This document shows, piece by piece, positions 8,821 to 16,179 of a DNA stretch of 45,810 nt (positions are counted from its first letter, which is position 1; each line of letters opens with the position of its first letter). Source of the stretch: RGIG3994 sp964461635 (GTDB taxonomy: Bacteria; Bacillota; Clostridia; Oscillospirales; CAG-272). The DNA is taken from the NCBI GenBank assembly GCA_964461635.1, contig CAYWVC010000005.1:1-45810 (forward strand), written 5' to 3'. The position numbers were made by a program, and so were the translations under genes. The notes below the pieces were generated by a model. That model saw only the letters and a program-made list of their open reading frames with translations. It made no database searches and was not told where the DNA came from.

Positions 8821-9513
8821 ATGACAATACACGGATTTCAAAAGCTGACGCTCCTTGACTATCCCGGGCACACGGCTTGCACGGTGTTTACGGGCGGGTG
8901 TAATTTCAGGTGCCCGTTCTGCCACAACGCCGGGCTCGTGCTTGCTCCGAATGAATATGGCACGTACGGGACGGACGAGGTGCTTGCGCACCTTGAAAAG
9001 CGCCGCGGCGTGATCGACGGAATATGCATTACCGGCGGGGAGCCCTTGCTCGACCCGAGCATCGGCGAATTTGCCGGGCGCGTCAAGAAGCTCGGCTTTC
9101 TCGTAAAGCTCGATACGAACGGCAGCTTTCCCGATCGGCTGAGGTCGCTTATTGAGTGTGGACTTGTCGACCGTGTTGCGATGGACGTGAAGAATTGCCT
9201 TGAGCGATACGGCGAGACGGTCGGCATCGACGGCTTCGACACGGCACCGATCGAAGAGAGCGTGGAGCTCCTGAAACGCGGATGCGTGAGCTTTGAATTC
9301 CGCACGACCGTCGTTCGTGAGCTGCACGGCAGGGCGGAGCTTGAAAGACTCGGAAGGTGGCTCGGAAACGTTCCGGAATACTACCTTCAGGCGTTTTCGG
9401 ATAAGGGCGGCAACCTTGCCGACGGCTTGCACGGCTATACGGAGGAGGAGTACCGCGAGCTTCTTGAAGCCGTGAAAAAACACGTTCCGAGCGTTGCCCT
9501 TCGCGGAGCCTGA
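8821..9513 (+). CDS. nrdG: Anaerobic ribonucleoside-triphosphate reductase activating protein
   Basis: A 230-residue radical-SAM activase that installs the glycyl radical in NrdD. The 4Fe-4S motif CxxxCxxC is present (GGCNFRCPFCHN, about residues 26-37), as is the GGEPLL SAM-binding motif. The N-terminal FQKLTLLDYPG matches the longer NrdG2-type activase rather than the ~155-residue E. coli form. It precedes nrdD, its expected substrate, by 134 bases, but each has its own promoter. Its stop codon is followed at once by the first NrdR-like box. Confidence 0.93.
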   Translation: MTIHGFQKLTLLDYPGHTACTVFTGGCNFRCPFCHNAGLVLAPNEYGTYGTDEVLAHLEKRRGVIDGICITGGEPLLDPSIGEFAGRVKKLGFLVKLDTNGSFPDRLRSLIECGLVDRVAMDVKNCLERYGETVGIDGFDTAPIEESVELLKRGCVSFEFRTTVVRELHGRAELERLGRWLGNVPEYYLQAFSDKGGNLADGLHGYTEEEYRELLEAVKKHVPSVALRGA

Positions 9514-9514
9514 A

Positions 9515-9561
9515 CCGCTATATGTAGTAAAAACGACAAAAACAACATCAATATATTGTGT
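9515..9561 (+). promoter_or_regulatory. Pair of NrdR-like operator boxes upstream of nrdD
   Basis: Two 16-base near-palindromes resemble the NrdR box (about acaCwATATATwGtgt). The downstream box at 9546-9561 (catcaatatattgtgt) matches 13 of 16 positions. The upstream box at 9515-9530 (ccgctatatgtagtaa) matches 11 of 16. Their starts are exactly 31 bases apart, the three-helical-turn spacing known for NrdR pairs before ribonucleotide reductase genes. They lie directly upstream of the nrdD -35 box. Confidence 0.72.
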
Positions 9562-9573
9562 AATATTCCGATA

Positions 9574-9602
9574 TTGACTTTGGCGTTTGCGGATGGTACA
9601 AT
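9574..9602 (+). promoter_or_regulatory. Sigma-A-type promoter for nrdD
   Basis: -35 TTGACT and -10 TACAAT are separated by 17 bases. The second NrdR-like box ends 12 bases before the -35, so bound NrdR could hinder RNA polymerase. The nrdD SD gggagg and ATG follow. Confidence 0.82.
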
Positions 9603-9647
9603 TATTGTCACAATCGCTCGATTTATTTATGCTTTGGGAGGATATAG

Positions 9648-12029
9648 ATGTATCAGGTAGTGAAACGCGACGGCAAGGTCGTTGATTTTGAAATTGAAAA
9701 AATAGGTGCGGCTATTACGAAGGCATTTGAGGCTCAGGGGAAAAATTACGTTCCCGGGGTGATAGATTTTCTGGCACTCAAGGTCACGTCGGATTTTGAG
9801 CCTAAGATAAAAGACGGCTTTGTGGCTGTCGAGGATATTCAGGACAGTGTGGAGTCTGTGTTGATCCAATCGGGATACGGTGACGTGGCGAAGGCGTACA
9901 TACTTTACCGCCGCAACCGCGAGAAGCTGCGTAATATGAAGTCCACCTATCTTGACTATACCGACGTCGTGAACAAATACCTCAGTGCGCTTGATTGGCG
10001 TGTTAAGGAGAATTCAACCGTTACATACTCGGTGGGCGGACTTATCCTCAGCAATTCGGGGGCGATAACCGCGAACTATTGGCTGTCGGAGATATATGAT
10101 GACGAGATAGCGGCGGCGCACAGAAATGCCGATATCCACATTCACGATCTGTCGATGCTGACCGGTTACTGTGCGGGCTGGTCGTTGAAGCAGCTTATTA
10201 CCGACGGTCTCGGCGGTATTCCCGGCAAGATCTCGTCCTCGCCCGCATCGCATCTGTCCACTCTTTGCAATCAGATGGTCAACTTCCTCGGCATTATGCA
10301 AAACGAATGGGCGGGGGCGCAGGCATTCTCGTCGTTCGATACCTATCTTGCACCGTTCGTAAAGGTAGATAACCTCAGCTATAAGGAAGTCAAGCAGTGC
10401 ATCCAATCCTTCGTATACGGCGTGAATACCCCGTCGCGTTGGGGAACGCAGGCTCCCTTTACCAATATAACCCTTGATTGGACCGTGCCGAACGATCTGG
10501 CGGAGCTCAACTGCATCGTCGGCGGTAAGGAGCAGCCCTTCAAGTATAAGGATTGCGTGAAGGAAATGGCAATGGTGAACAAGGCGTTCATCGAGATAAT
10601 GATAGAGGGCGATGCCAACGGCAGGGGATTCCAATACCCCATTCCCACGTATTCGATAACCCGCGATTTCGATTGGTCGGATACCGAGAACAACAGACTG
10701 CTCTTCGAAATGACGGCAAAGTACGGTACGCCTTATTTCTCTAATTATATCAACTCCGATATGGAGCCGAGCGACGTTCGTTCGATGTGCTGCAGATTGC
10801 GACTTGACCTCCGTGAATTGAGGAAGAAGTCGGGCGGATATTTCGGCTCGGGCGAGAGCACCGGTTCGATCGGCGTGGTTACGATCAATATGCCGCGCAT
10901 CGCGTACCTGTCGAAGAACGAGGAGGAGTTTATGTCCCGCCTCGATCATCTGATGGACATTTCCGCGCGCTCGCTCAAGGTCAAGCGCGACGTGGTCACG
11001 AAGCTTCTTAACGAGGGATTGTATCCTTATACCAAGAGATACCTCGGCACCTTCAACAATCACTTTTCCACGATAGGCTTGGTGGGCTTGAACGAGGCGG
11101 GGCTTAACGCTTGCTGGATAGGCAAGGATATGACGGCACCCGAAACGCAGGAATTCTCAAAGAGAGTTCTTAACCATATGCGTGACAGGCTGTCCGATTA
11201 TCAGGAAAAGTACGGCGACCTTTATAACCTTGAGGCAACTCCCGCCGAATCGACCTCGTACAGACTTGCAAAGCACGACGTTGCGCAGTTCCCGGATATC
11301 AAGACGGGCGCAGAGGCGGGCGGAGCACCGTATTATACCAACAGCTCGCATCTCCCGGTCGGGTATACGGAGGATATTTTTACTGCGCTTGATATTCAGG
11401 ATGAGCTTCAGACCCTTTATACCTCCGGAACCGTGTTCCATGCCTTCCTCGGGGAGAAGCTTCCCGATTGGCGCGCCGCGGCTACTCTTGTCAGAAAGAT
11501 AGCGGAGAATTATAAGCTCCCGTATTATACCCTGTCCCCGACCTATTCGGTCTGCAAGGATCACGGGTATATAGGCGGGGAGGCGTATACCTGCCCCAAA
11601 TGCGGCGCAAAGACCGAGGTGTACAGCCGTATAACCGGGTATTACCGTCCCGTGCAGAATTGGAATGACGGTAAATCGCAGGAGTTCAAGCAGAGAAAGA
11701 CCTACGATATCGAGCATTCCGTCCTGCATAAGAAGGCGGGCGCGGAGGACGCAAGCGACAGCGGGTGCGTATCCTGCGGCGAGGCTGACGACGTGATACT
11801 TTTTGCCACCAAGACCTGCCCGAACTGTAAGGTGGCGGCAAGCTTCCTTGAAAAGGCGGGGATCGGATATCGCAAGGTTTACGCCGAGGATGCCGGCGAG
11901 GAGTTTAAAAAGTTCAATATTTCAAGTGCGCCGACGTTGGTTGTCATAAAGGCGGGCGAAACGGAGATAATAAATAACGCCTCCAATATTCGCAAATACG
12001 CCGATGAGCATAAAGCGGCAAAAGCATAA
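9648..12029 (+). CDS. nrdD: Anaerobic ribonucleoside-triphosphate reductase with fused glutaredoxin-like domain
   Basis: This 793-residue class III ribonucleotide reductase makes dNTPs without oxygen. An ATP-cone allosteric domain occupies residues 1-~95, followed by the ten-stranded barrel. The C-terminal zinc site has Cys636/His639 and Cys649/Cys652, and the glycyl-radical loop RITGYYRPV places the radical at about Gly664. After a Cys-containing linker (GCVSCGE), residues ~715-793 form a glutaredoxin/NrdH-like domain with a CPNC active site and the cis-Pro segment SSAPTL. This redoxin is normally a separate protein, so the enzyme may carry its own reductant. trxB follows 60 bases downstream. 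SD gggagg supports the start. Confidence 0.95.
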   Translation: MYQVVKRDGKVVDFEIEKIGAAITKAFEAQGKNYVPGVIDFLALKVTSDFEPKIKDGFVAVEDIQDSVESVLIQSGYGDVAKAYILYRRNREKLRNMKSTYLDYTDVVNKYLSALDWRVKENSTVTYSVGGLILSNSGAITANYWLSEIYDDEIAAAHRNADIHIHDLSMLTGYCAGWSLKQLITDGLGGIPGKISSSPASHLSTLCNQMVNFLGIMQNEWAGAQAFSSFDTYLAPFVKVDNLSYKEVKQCIQSFVYGVNTPSRWGTQAPFTNITLDWTVPNDLAELNCIVGGKEQPFKYKDCVKEMAMVNKAFIEIMIEGDANGRGFQYPIPTYSITRDFDWSDTENNRLLFEMTAKYGTPYFSNYINSDMEPSDVRSMCCRLRLDLRELRKKSGGYFGSGESTGSIGVVTINMPRIAYLSKNEEEFMSRLDHLMDISARSLKVKRDVVTKLLNEGLYPYTKRYLGTFNNHFSTIGLVGLNEAGLNACWIGKDMTAPETQEFSKRVLNHMRDRLSDYQEKYGDLYNLEATPAESTSYRLAKHDVAQFPDIKTGAEAGGAPYYTNSSHLPVGYTEDIFTALDIQDELQTLYTSGTVFHAFLGEKLPDWRAAATLVRKIAENYKLPYYTLSPTYSVCKDHGYIGGEAYTCPKCGAKTEVYSRITGYYRPVQNWNDGKSQEFKQRKTYDIEHSVLHKKAGAEDASDSGCVSCGEADDVILFATKTCPNCKVAASFLEKAGIGYRKVYAEDAGEEFKKFNISSAPTLVVIKAGETEIINNASNIRKYADEHKAAKA

Positions 12030-12036
12030 ATAAGAT

Positions 12037-12070
12037 CAGGAGCCCCCGCCAATCGCGGCGGGGGCTCCTG
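12037..12070 (+). other. Long GC hairpin between nrdD and trxB
   Basis: The arms caggagcccccgcc and ggcgggggctcctg form a perfect 14-bp stem with a 6-base loop. It is not followed by a T-tract (ttgaaagg instead), so it is a poor intrinsic terminator. It may attenuate, stabilise or process a shared nrdD-trxB transcript. Confidence 0.6.
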
Positions 12071-12089
12071 TTGAAAGGACAGTTGGCTT

Positions 12090-13001
12090 ATGTACGATAT
12101 TATAGTGGTCGGCGGCGGTCCGGCGGGACTCACCGCGGCGATCTACGCCCGCAGAGCGGGGAAGAGTGTGCTCGTTATCGAGCGCGCGGCGCTTGGGGGA
12201 CAGATGACCTTTTCCCCGAAAATAGAGAATTACCCGGCGTTAGCCGTTGCCTCGGGCAATGAGCTTGCCGAAAAAATGGTCGATCAGGTTATGGCGCTTG
12301 GCGGCGAGTTTGAATTTGACGAGGTTACCGGAGTCGAGGACGGCGGTCGGATAAAGACGGTGGTTACCGAATCGGGGCGGTTTGAAGCATATTCCGTGAT
12401 ACTTGCTAACGGTGTCAAGCACCGTATGCTCGGTGTGGAGGGTGAAGAAGCCCTCGTGGGAGCGGGCATATCCTTTTGCGCCGTGTGTGACGGAGCCTTT
12501 TATCGGGGTAAAAGGGTCGCGGTAATCGGAGGCGGAAATTCGGCTCTGCAAGAAGCTCTGCTGCTCTCCGACGGTTGTGCTTCGGTGACAGTGATCCAGA
12601 ATCTTTCGGAGCTGACGGGCGAGCGTACGCTGATCGAACGACTTGCCGAGCGCGACAATGTCTCCGTGATTTATAACACGGTCGTGGAGGGCTTCGTCAC
12701 CGATCCGAAGCTGCGCGGAGTAAGGATCTCAAACCTCAATACGGGTGTCAAGGATGAGCTTGCGTGCGACGGGGTTTTTGTTGCTATAGGACTTGTGCCG
12801 GAGAATTCGGCGTTCGGCGCACTTGCCGAGCTTGACGGGCGGGGCTATTATGCCTCGGACGAGGATTGCCGCACCGCGTCGAATGGGATATTCGTCGCGG
12901 GGGACTGCCGCGCAAAGCGGATACGTCAGATCACGACCGCCGTGGCAGACGGAGCCGTTGCCGCACTTGCCGCCTGCAATTACGTTGACGGGCTCGGATA
13001 A
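12090..13001 (+). CDS. trxB: Thioredoxin reductase-type flavoprotein
   Basis: A 303-residue NAD(P)H:disulfide oxidoreductase. It shows the FAD-binding GGGPAG motif near the N terminus, the redox-active CAVC pair (SFCAVCDGAF, ~residues 128-137), the NAD(P)H-binding GGGNSALQEA and the C-terminal FAD segment FVAGDCR. The usual acceptor is a thioredoxin or glutaredoxin-like protein; here the redoxin domain fused to NrdD, encoded just upstream, is a natural partner (inference). A weak SD (gaaagga) precedes the ATG. No separate promoter is visible, so co-transcription with nrdD is likely. Confidence 0.93.
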   Translation: MYDIIVVGGGPAGLTAAIYARRAGKSVLVIERAALGGQMTFSPKIENYPALAVASGNELAEKMVDQVMALGGEFEFDEVTGVEDGGRIKTVVTESGRFEAYSVILANGVKHRMLGVEGEEALVGAGISFCAVCDGAFYRGKRVAVIGGGNSALQEALLLSDGCASVTVIQNLSELTGERTLIERLAERDNVSVIYNTVVEGFVTDPKLRGVRISNLNTGVKDELACDGVFVAIGLVPENSAFGALAELDGRGYYASDEDCRTASNGIFVAGDCRAKRIRQITTAVADGAVAALAACNYVDGLG

Positions 13002-13028
13002 AAAAAGAGGGCTTAGCCCTCCTTTTTT
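13001..13028. terminator. Bidirectional terminator between trxB and the SpoVM-like gene
   Basis: A gagggc/gccctc stem with a 3-base loop is flanked by a run of A on the left and T on the right, so it can act in both directions. It begins at the trxB stop codon and lies 10 bases after the stop of the minus-strand SpoVM-like gene. Confidence 0.88.
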
Positions 13029-13038
13029 ATGCGCGAGA

Positions 13039-13131
13039 TCAGCGTCCGTCCTTTGCCGACCTTTGACGGCAGAATAACCGTCGGAAGAGCGGCTTCAGAA
13101 ACCCGGGCGGCTTGAGGATCATAACCTTCAT
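13039..13131 (-). CDS. spoVM: SpoVM-like sporulation microprotein
   Basis: A 30-codon gene (starts MKVMILKPPGFL) with a strong SD (cggagg) 6 bases before its ATG. It aligns without gaps to Bacillus subtilis SpoVM (26 residues): Met1, Lys2, Lys7, Pro9, Phe11, Leu12 and Arg17 are identical, and Leu/Ile positions 6, 15 and 20 are conservative. Pro9 is important in SpoVM, an amphipathic helix that recognises the convex forespore membrane and anchors the SpoIVA coat basement. The length, basic amphipathic pattern and placement before a terminator fit. The short length limits certainty. Confidence 0.66.
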   Translation of the reverse strand: MKVMILKPPGFLKPLFRRLFCRQRSAKDGR

Positions 13132-13148
13132 ATCGTACCTCCGAACCT

Positions 13149-13301
13149 TTATTTGCGTATCAGCAATATGCCTGCGGTCAGCAGGACTGCCGATTCAAGA
13201 ACGGCTATGACAAATCCGGGGAGCACGTAAGCCGCAAGTATCCCCGCACCGAAGCAGAGTGCACCTACGCCGATCAGTACCTTTGCATCCTTTACGCACA
13301 T
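13149..13301 (-). CDS. Small two-helix membrane protein upstream of the SpoVM-like gene
   Basis: A 50-residue protein not assigned to a named family. After a short N terminus (MCVKDAK) it has two hydrophobic helices (~9-28 and ~30-48) separated by a Pro/Gly turn and ends with Arg-Lys, predicting a helical hairpin in the membrane. The ATG at 13301 has a ggag SD; a longer reading from a TTG at 13376 is unlikely because it would overlap the leader. It lies 17 bases before the SpoVM-like gene on one transcript, so a sporulation-linked role is possible but unproven. Confidence 0.65.
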   Translation of the reverse strand: MCVKDAKVLIGVGALCFGAGILAAYVLPGFVIAVLESAVLLTAGILLIRK

Positions 13302-13360
13302 AGCTGACTCCGTTTCTCCGCTGTGCGGCGGCAGGTGTGTTTGTGTATATAAGCCTTCAT
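13292..13360 (-). CDS. 22-codon upstream frame with strong SD
   Basis: A 22-codon frame (starts MKAYIHKHTC) has a near-perfect SD (ggggagg) 7 bases before the ATG. It overlaps the first 10 bases of the 50-residue membrane protein gene in another frame. It is basic, with His and Cys residues, and matches no family I recognise. It may be a leader peptide that couples translation to the next gene, or a microprotein. The good ribosome binding site is the main evidence for translation. Confidence 0.45.
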   Translation of the reverse strand: MKAYIHKHTCRRTAEKRSQLCA

Positions 13361-13395
13361 ATTGGATCCTCCCCAAAGCGGTATCGATAAAAGTA

Positions 13396-13433
13396 TATGC
13401 CGACAGATGCTGATTGCAACACCTGTCGGCATA
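13396..13433 (-). terminator. Hairpin after the antiporter gene
   Basis: An 11-bp perfect stem (tatgccgacag / ctgtcggcata) lies 3 bases after the antiporter stop codon. On the minus strand it is followed by the modest T-rich stretch tactttta, so it is probably a weak terminator. The downstream small genes may be read through, or use a promoter overlapping the hairpin (TTGCAA, 16 bases, TATACT). Confidence 0.55.
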
Positions 13434-13436
13434 ATT

Positions 13437-14744
13437 TTAATTGTTGGTTTCGTTGTGAACGTTGTCAAGCGCTTCGGCACTGATCCTCGTTTTGACCGCG
13501 TTGTCGTCGCCGTCCTTTGTGTGGTCGGAATTTTTAAGTGCCAGCTTCAACAGTATCGGGCAGAGAATGGAGGAGCAGATTATCAGAAGTATTGTGGGTA
13601 TAAGCGGATCTATTCCGCCCTCGTCGGCTATAAGACAGCTCCCGGTCGAGTATACTGCAAGCGCTACCTCGCCGCGTGCGATCATACCGCATCCCGTTGC
13701 CAACGAATCCCGCGTATTGTAGCCGAGCAGCTTAGCGGCACCTCCGCATCCCAATATTTTGCCGATTATTCCGAGCAGTACGAATACTGCGGCAAACGCG
13801 AGGATAGAGGGCTCAAAGCCCGAGAAATCCGCGCTGATGCCGATGTAAGCGAAGAATATGGGGGTGAAGATCATATATCCGCTGACCACGACCTTTCGGT
13901 CGACGAAGGACGTGTCGTGCAGTCCGCTGAGCATAAGTCCCGCCATATACGCTCCCGTTATCGCCGCGATGCCGAACAGGGTCTCGGCGGCGTAAGCGTA
14001 CAGGAAGCACATTACGAGTGCGAAAATGCTGGTTCTGCGTTTGTGCGGATATATTTTGACCAACCATTTGAAGAGCAGCCGAAGCGGGATGCCGATGCCG
14101 ACGGTAAAGGCGAAGAAGCCCACGACCTTAAGCAACGTTGTAAATATGTTGCCCCCGTTCTTTATCCCGGTGACTATGCTGAGCATTACTATGCCGAGCA
14201 CGTCGTCGATTATTGCCGCGCTGAGTATGGTTGTTCCTACCTTTGTATTGAGCTTTCCGAGTTCGCGCAACGTTTCGACCGTGATGCCGACGCTCGTGGC
14301 AGAGAGGATCGTGCCGACGAAGATGGCGTTCATCAGCTTTTCGGCGGTGAATCCGGCACCGAAGCCGTTCATAAACACCAGCGTTCCGACGGTTCCGAGA
14401 GCCGAGGGGACGATCACCCCGAGCAATGCAACGACGGAGGAAGTGAATCCGCTTTTCTTCAGATCTGAAAAGCTGGTTTCAAGACCGCTTGAGAAAAGGA
14501 TAAATACGACTCCTATTTGAGAGAAGCAGTGGAGCACGGTCATCTCAACGCCATCTGCGGCGGGAGCAATAAGCCCCTTGAAGCTACCGAGGTCCAATTG
14601 CCCGAATATAGCCGGCCCTATCAGCAAGCCCGCGATTATCATACCGACCACCTGCGGCAGCCCGAGCCGTCGGCTCAGCATACCGAGCAGCTTGGTCGCA
14701 AGCAGTATGATCGCACAATCGTATAAAATAAACATAACGTCCAT
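13437..14744 (-). CDS. Cation/proton antiporter, CPA2-type (Na+/H+ exchanger family)
   Basis: A 435-residue membrane protein with about 12 hydrophobic helices, matching the PF00999 exchanger domain of the CPA2 (KefB/NapA-like) group. The conserved Asp-Asp ion site is visible (SAAIIDDVLGI, about residue 160-170), as are the early LPQVVGMIIAGLLIGP segment and a GMIARGEVAL motif near the C-terminal helices. No TrkA-N/RCK domain is attached. The ion (Na+ or K+) cannot be told. The ATG at 14744 has SD gaggtg 9 bases upstream; the GTG 4 codons earlier lies inside that SD. Confidence 0.9.
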   Translation of the reverse strand: MDVMFILYDCAIILLATKLLGMLSRRLGLPQVVGMIIAGLLIGPAIFGQLDLGSFKGLIAPAADGVEMTVLHCFSQIGVVFILFSSGLETSFSDLKKSGFTSSVVALLGVIVPSALGTVGTLVFMNGFGAGFTAEKLMNAIFVGTILSATSVGITVETLRELGKLNTKVGTTILSAAIIDDVLGIVMLSIVTGIKNGGNIFTTLLKVVGFFAFTVGIGIPLRLLFKWLVKIYPHKRRTSIFALVMCFLYAYAAETLFGIAAITGAYMAGLMLSGLHDTSFVDRKVVVSGYMIFTPIFFAYIGISADFSGFEPSILAFAAVFVLLGIIGKILGCGGAAKLLGYNTRDSLATGCGMIARGEVALAVYSTGSCLIADEGGIDPLIPTILLIICSSILCPILLKLALKNSDHTKDGDDNAVKTRISAEALDNVHNETNN

Positions 14745-14786
14745 AACGTCGAACACCTCTGAAACTGTTTTTTGGGGCAGACTTTC

Positions 14787-14814
14787 ATTATATCTCTTTT
14801 AAAATTAAAGTCAA
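14787..14814 (-). promoter_or_regulatory. Promoter for the antiporter gene
   Basis: On the minus strand, -35 TTGACT (14814-14809) and -10 TATAAT (14792-14787) are separated by 16 bases, about 45 bases before the start codon. Confidence 0.75.
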
Positions 14815-14828
14815 GAGCCGATATTGAC

Positions 14829-14871
14829 AAAAAGAAAGGGGATTTCCGCGATTAAATCGGCGGAAATCCCC
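14829..14871 (-). terminator. Intrinsic terminator after the CD1247-type gene
   Basis: The arms ggggatttccgc and gcggaaatcccc form a perfect 12-bp stem with a 10-base loop. On the minus strand it is followed by the T-rich run tttctttttg. It separates the efp operon from the antiporter promoter. Confidence 0.88.
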
Positions 14872-14884
14872 GAATGGGCAAATA

Positions 14885-15304
14885 TTATTCCTTATCCTCG
14901 GATTCGTTCTCGGTATCGTAAAGTATCTTTTCCTTACAATTGGGGCAAACGAGGTCGTCATCGGGGTCGGACGTGCCGTCAAAAACGATGGTCTCGCCAC
15001 AAGAGGGGCAGGTGATCTCAAATCCGTCATCTTCCTCGTCGCAGTCGCAATCACAGTCGCAGTCGCAATCACAGCAATCGCAATCCTCGTAGACGGTTTC
15101 CTCAAGCGCACCGAGATCCTCGTCAAGCTCGTCAACGTAGTCGGACAGATAATCGATGTCCTCCTGCATCTTGTCCTGCGCATTGGCAAGGTCGGATGCG
15201 AGGTCGATAAGCGCATTGATAAGCTTGCCCTCGGCGGTCTCCTTGTTAAGATTCAGTCCGTCGGAAAGTCCCTTGATGTAAGCTGCCTTTTCGATAAGCT
15301 TCAT
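14885..15304 (-). CDS. CD1247-type N-terminal domain protein with Cys-Asp repeat and zinc ribbon
   Basis: A 139-residue protein common beside efp in Clostridia. Residues 1-~45 match the CD1247 N-terminal domain (KAAYIKGLSDGLNL). An acidic helical region follows (~46-72). Then comes an alternating Cys-Asp run at 74-89 with eight cysteines, and a zinc ribbon (Cys99/Cys102, Cys120/Cys123). The function is unknown; the cysteines suggest metal binding. The true ATG at 15304 follows SD aaggag; upstream codons in frame belong to the efp 3' end. It is likely co-transcribed with efp. Confidence 0.86.
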   Translation of the reverse strand: MKLIEKAAYIKGLSDGLNLNKETAEGKLINALIDLASDLANAQDKMQEDIDYLSDYVDELDEDLGALEETVYEDCDCCDCDCDCDCDCDEEDDGFEITCPSCGETIVFDGTSDPDDDLVCPNCKEKILYDTENESEDKE

Positions 15305-15341
15305 TTCCGTATCTCCTTTATTAAATAAAATACCGTGTCGA

Positions 15342-15899
15342 TCAAGCCCTGCCGAGGTACTCGCCCGTGCGGGTGTCGATCTTGAGCACCTCGCCCTCGT
15401 TAATAAAGAGCGGAACCTTGATCTCGGCACCGGTCTCAAGCGTAGCCGGCTTGAGGGTGTTCTGAGCGGTGTTGCCGGCAAATCCGGGCTCGGTCTTCTC
15501 GACTGCGAGCTCGACAAACGTGGGGGGCTCTACGCCGAAAACGTTGCCCTTGTAGGAGATGATCTTGCACATCATCTCTTCCTTAACGAACTTAAAGCTG
15601 TCGGGAAGCTTGTTGCTGTTAAGGGGCATCATCTCGAACGTCTCCATATCCATAAAGTAATAAAGATCGCCGTCCCTGTAGGAGTACTGCATCTCTTTTC
15701 TGTCGATATAGGCATTCTCGAATTTATCCGTGGGGCTGAAGGTCTTCTCAACGACAGCGCCGCTGATGACGTTCTTGAGCTTGGTGCGGACAAAAGCCGC
15801 GCCCTTTCCGGGCTTGACGTGCTGGAATTCTATCACCTGATAGACTCCGCCATCCATTTCAAACGTAATTCCGTTTTTGAAATCTCCTGCTACTACCAT
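15342..15899 (-). CDS. efp: Elongation factor P
   Basis: A 185-residue EF-P, which relieves ribosome stalling at polyproline stretches. The three beta-barrel domains are complete. The tip of domain I reads KPGKGAAF with Lys32 at the position modified in many bacteria. The length is exactly typical when translation starts at the ATG at 15899, preceded by SD ggagg. A hairpin (gccgc/gcggc) lies just upstream of the SD. No EpmA/EpmB modification genes are in the window. The promoter at 16020-16048 gives a leader of roughly 110 bases. Confidence 0.97.
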   Translation of the reverse strand: MVVAGDFKNGITFEMDGGVYQVIEFQHVKPGKGAAFVRTKLKNVISGAVVEKTFSPTDKFENAYIDRKEMQYSYRDGDLYYFMDMETFEMMPLNSNKLPDSFKFVKEEMMCKIISYKGNVFGVEPPTFVELAVEKTEPGFAGNTAQNTLKPATLETGAEIKVPLFINEGEVLKIDTRTGEYLGRA

Positions 15900-16019
15900 A
15901 AATCCTCCGTGCCGCTTAGCGGCGAATAAATTGAAATGAAACGGCGTGCCGGTCATACCGAGGCGACAGCATCACGCCGAAGCACGGTGCAAATTATATG
16001 CCCATACATATTACAGTTT

Positions 16020-16048
16020 ATTGTACTACATTTTTTCCTTATTTGCAA
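16020..16048 (-). promoter_or_regulatory. Promoter for efp
   Basis: On the minus strand, -35 TTGCAA (16048-16043) and -10 TACAAT (16025-16020) are separated by 17 bases. It is divergent from the yicC promoter about 70 bases away. Confidence 0.7.
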
Positions 16049-16116
16049 GGGCTATTTTCAACTTTTTCCGAAAAAATCATTTTTTTTGCTGTGAACGGGC
16101 AAAAATCAAAATGGTG

Positions 16117-16145
16117 TTGACAAACCGGGGATTTGGATTTATAAT
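16117..16145 (+). promoter_or_regulatory. Consensus promoter for the yicC-remA-gmk-rpoZ cluster
   Basis: -35 TTGACA and -10 TATAAT are separated by exactly 17 bases, a full consensus match. It is the only strong promoter seen before the long run of genes from yicC onwards. Confidence 0.88.
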
Positions 16146-16179
16146 TATAATGTTATATTGTATAAAGGGGAATGTTGCA

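Noticed and set aside
13362..14468. A 368-codon open plus-strand frame across the antiporter
   Set aside because: The composition is highly charged and low in structure-like patterning, with no SD. The opposite strand encodes a complete antiporter.
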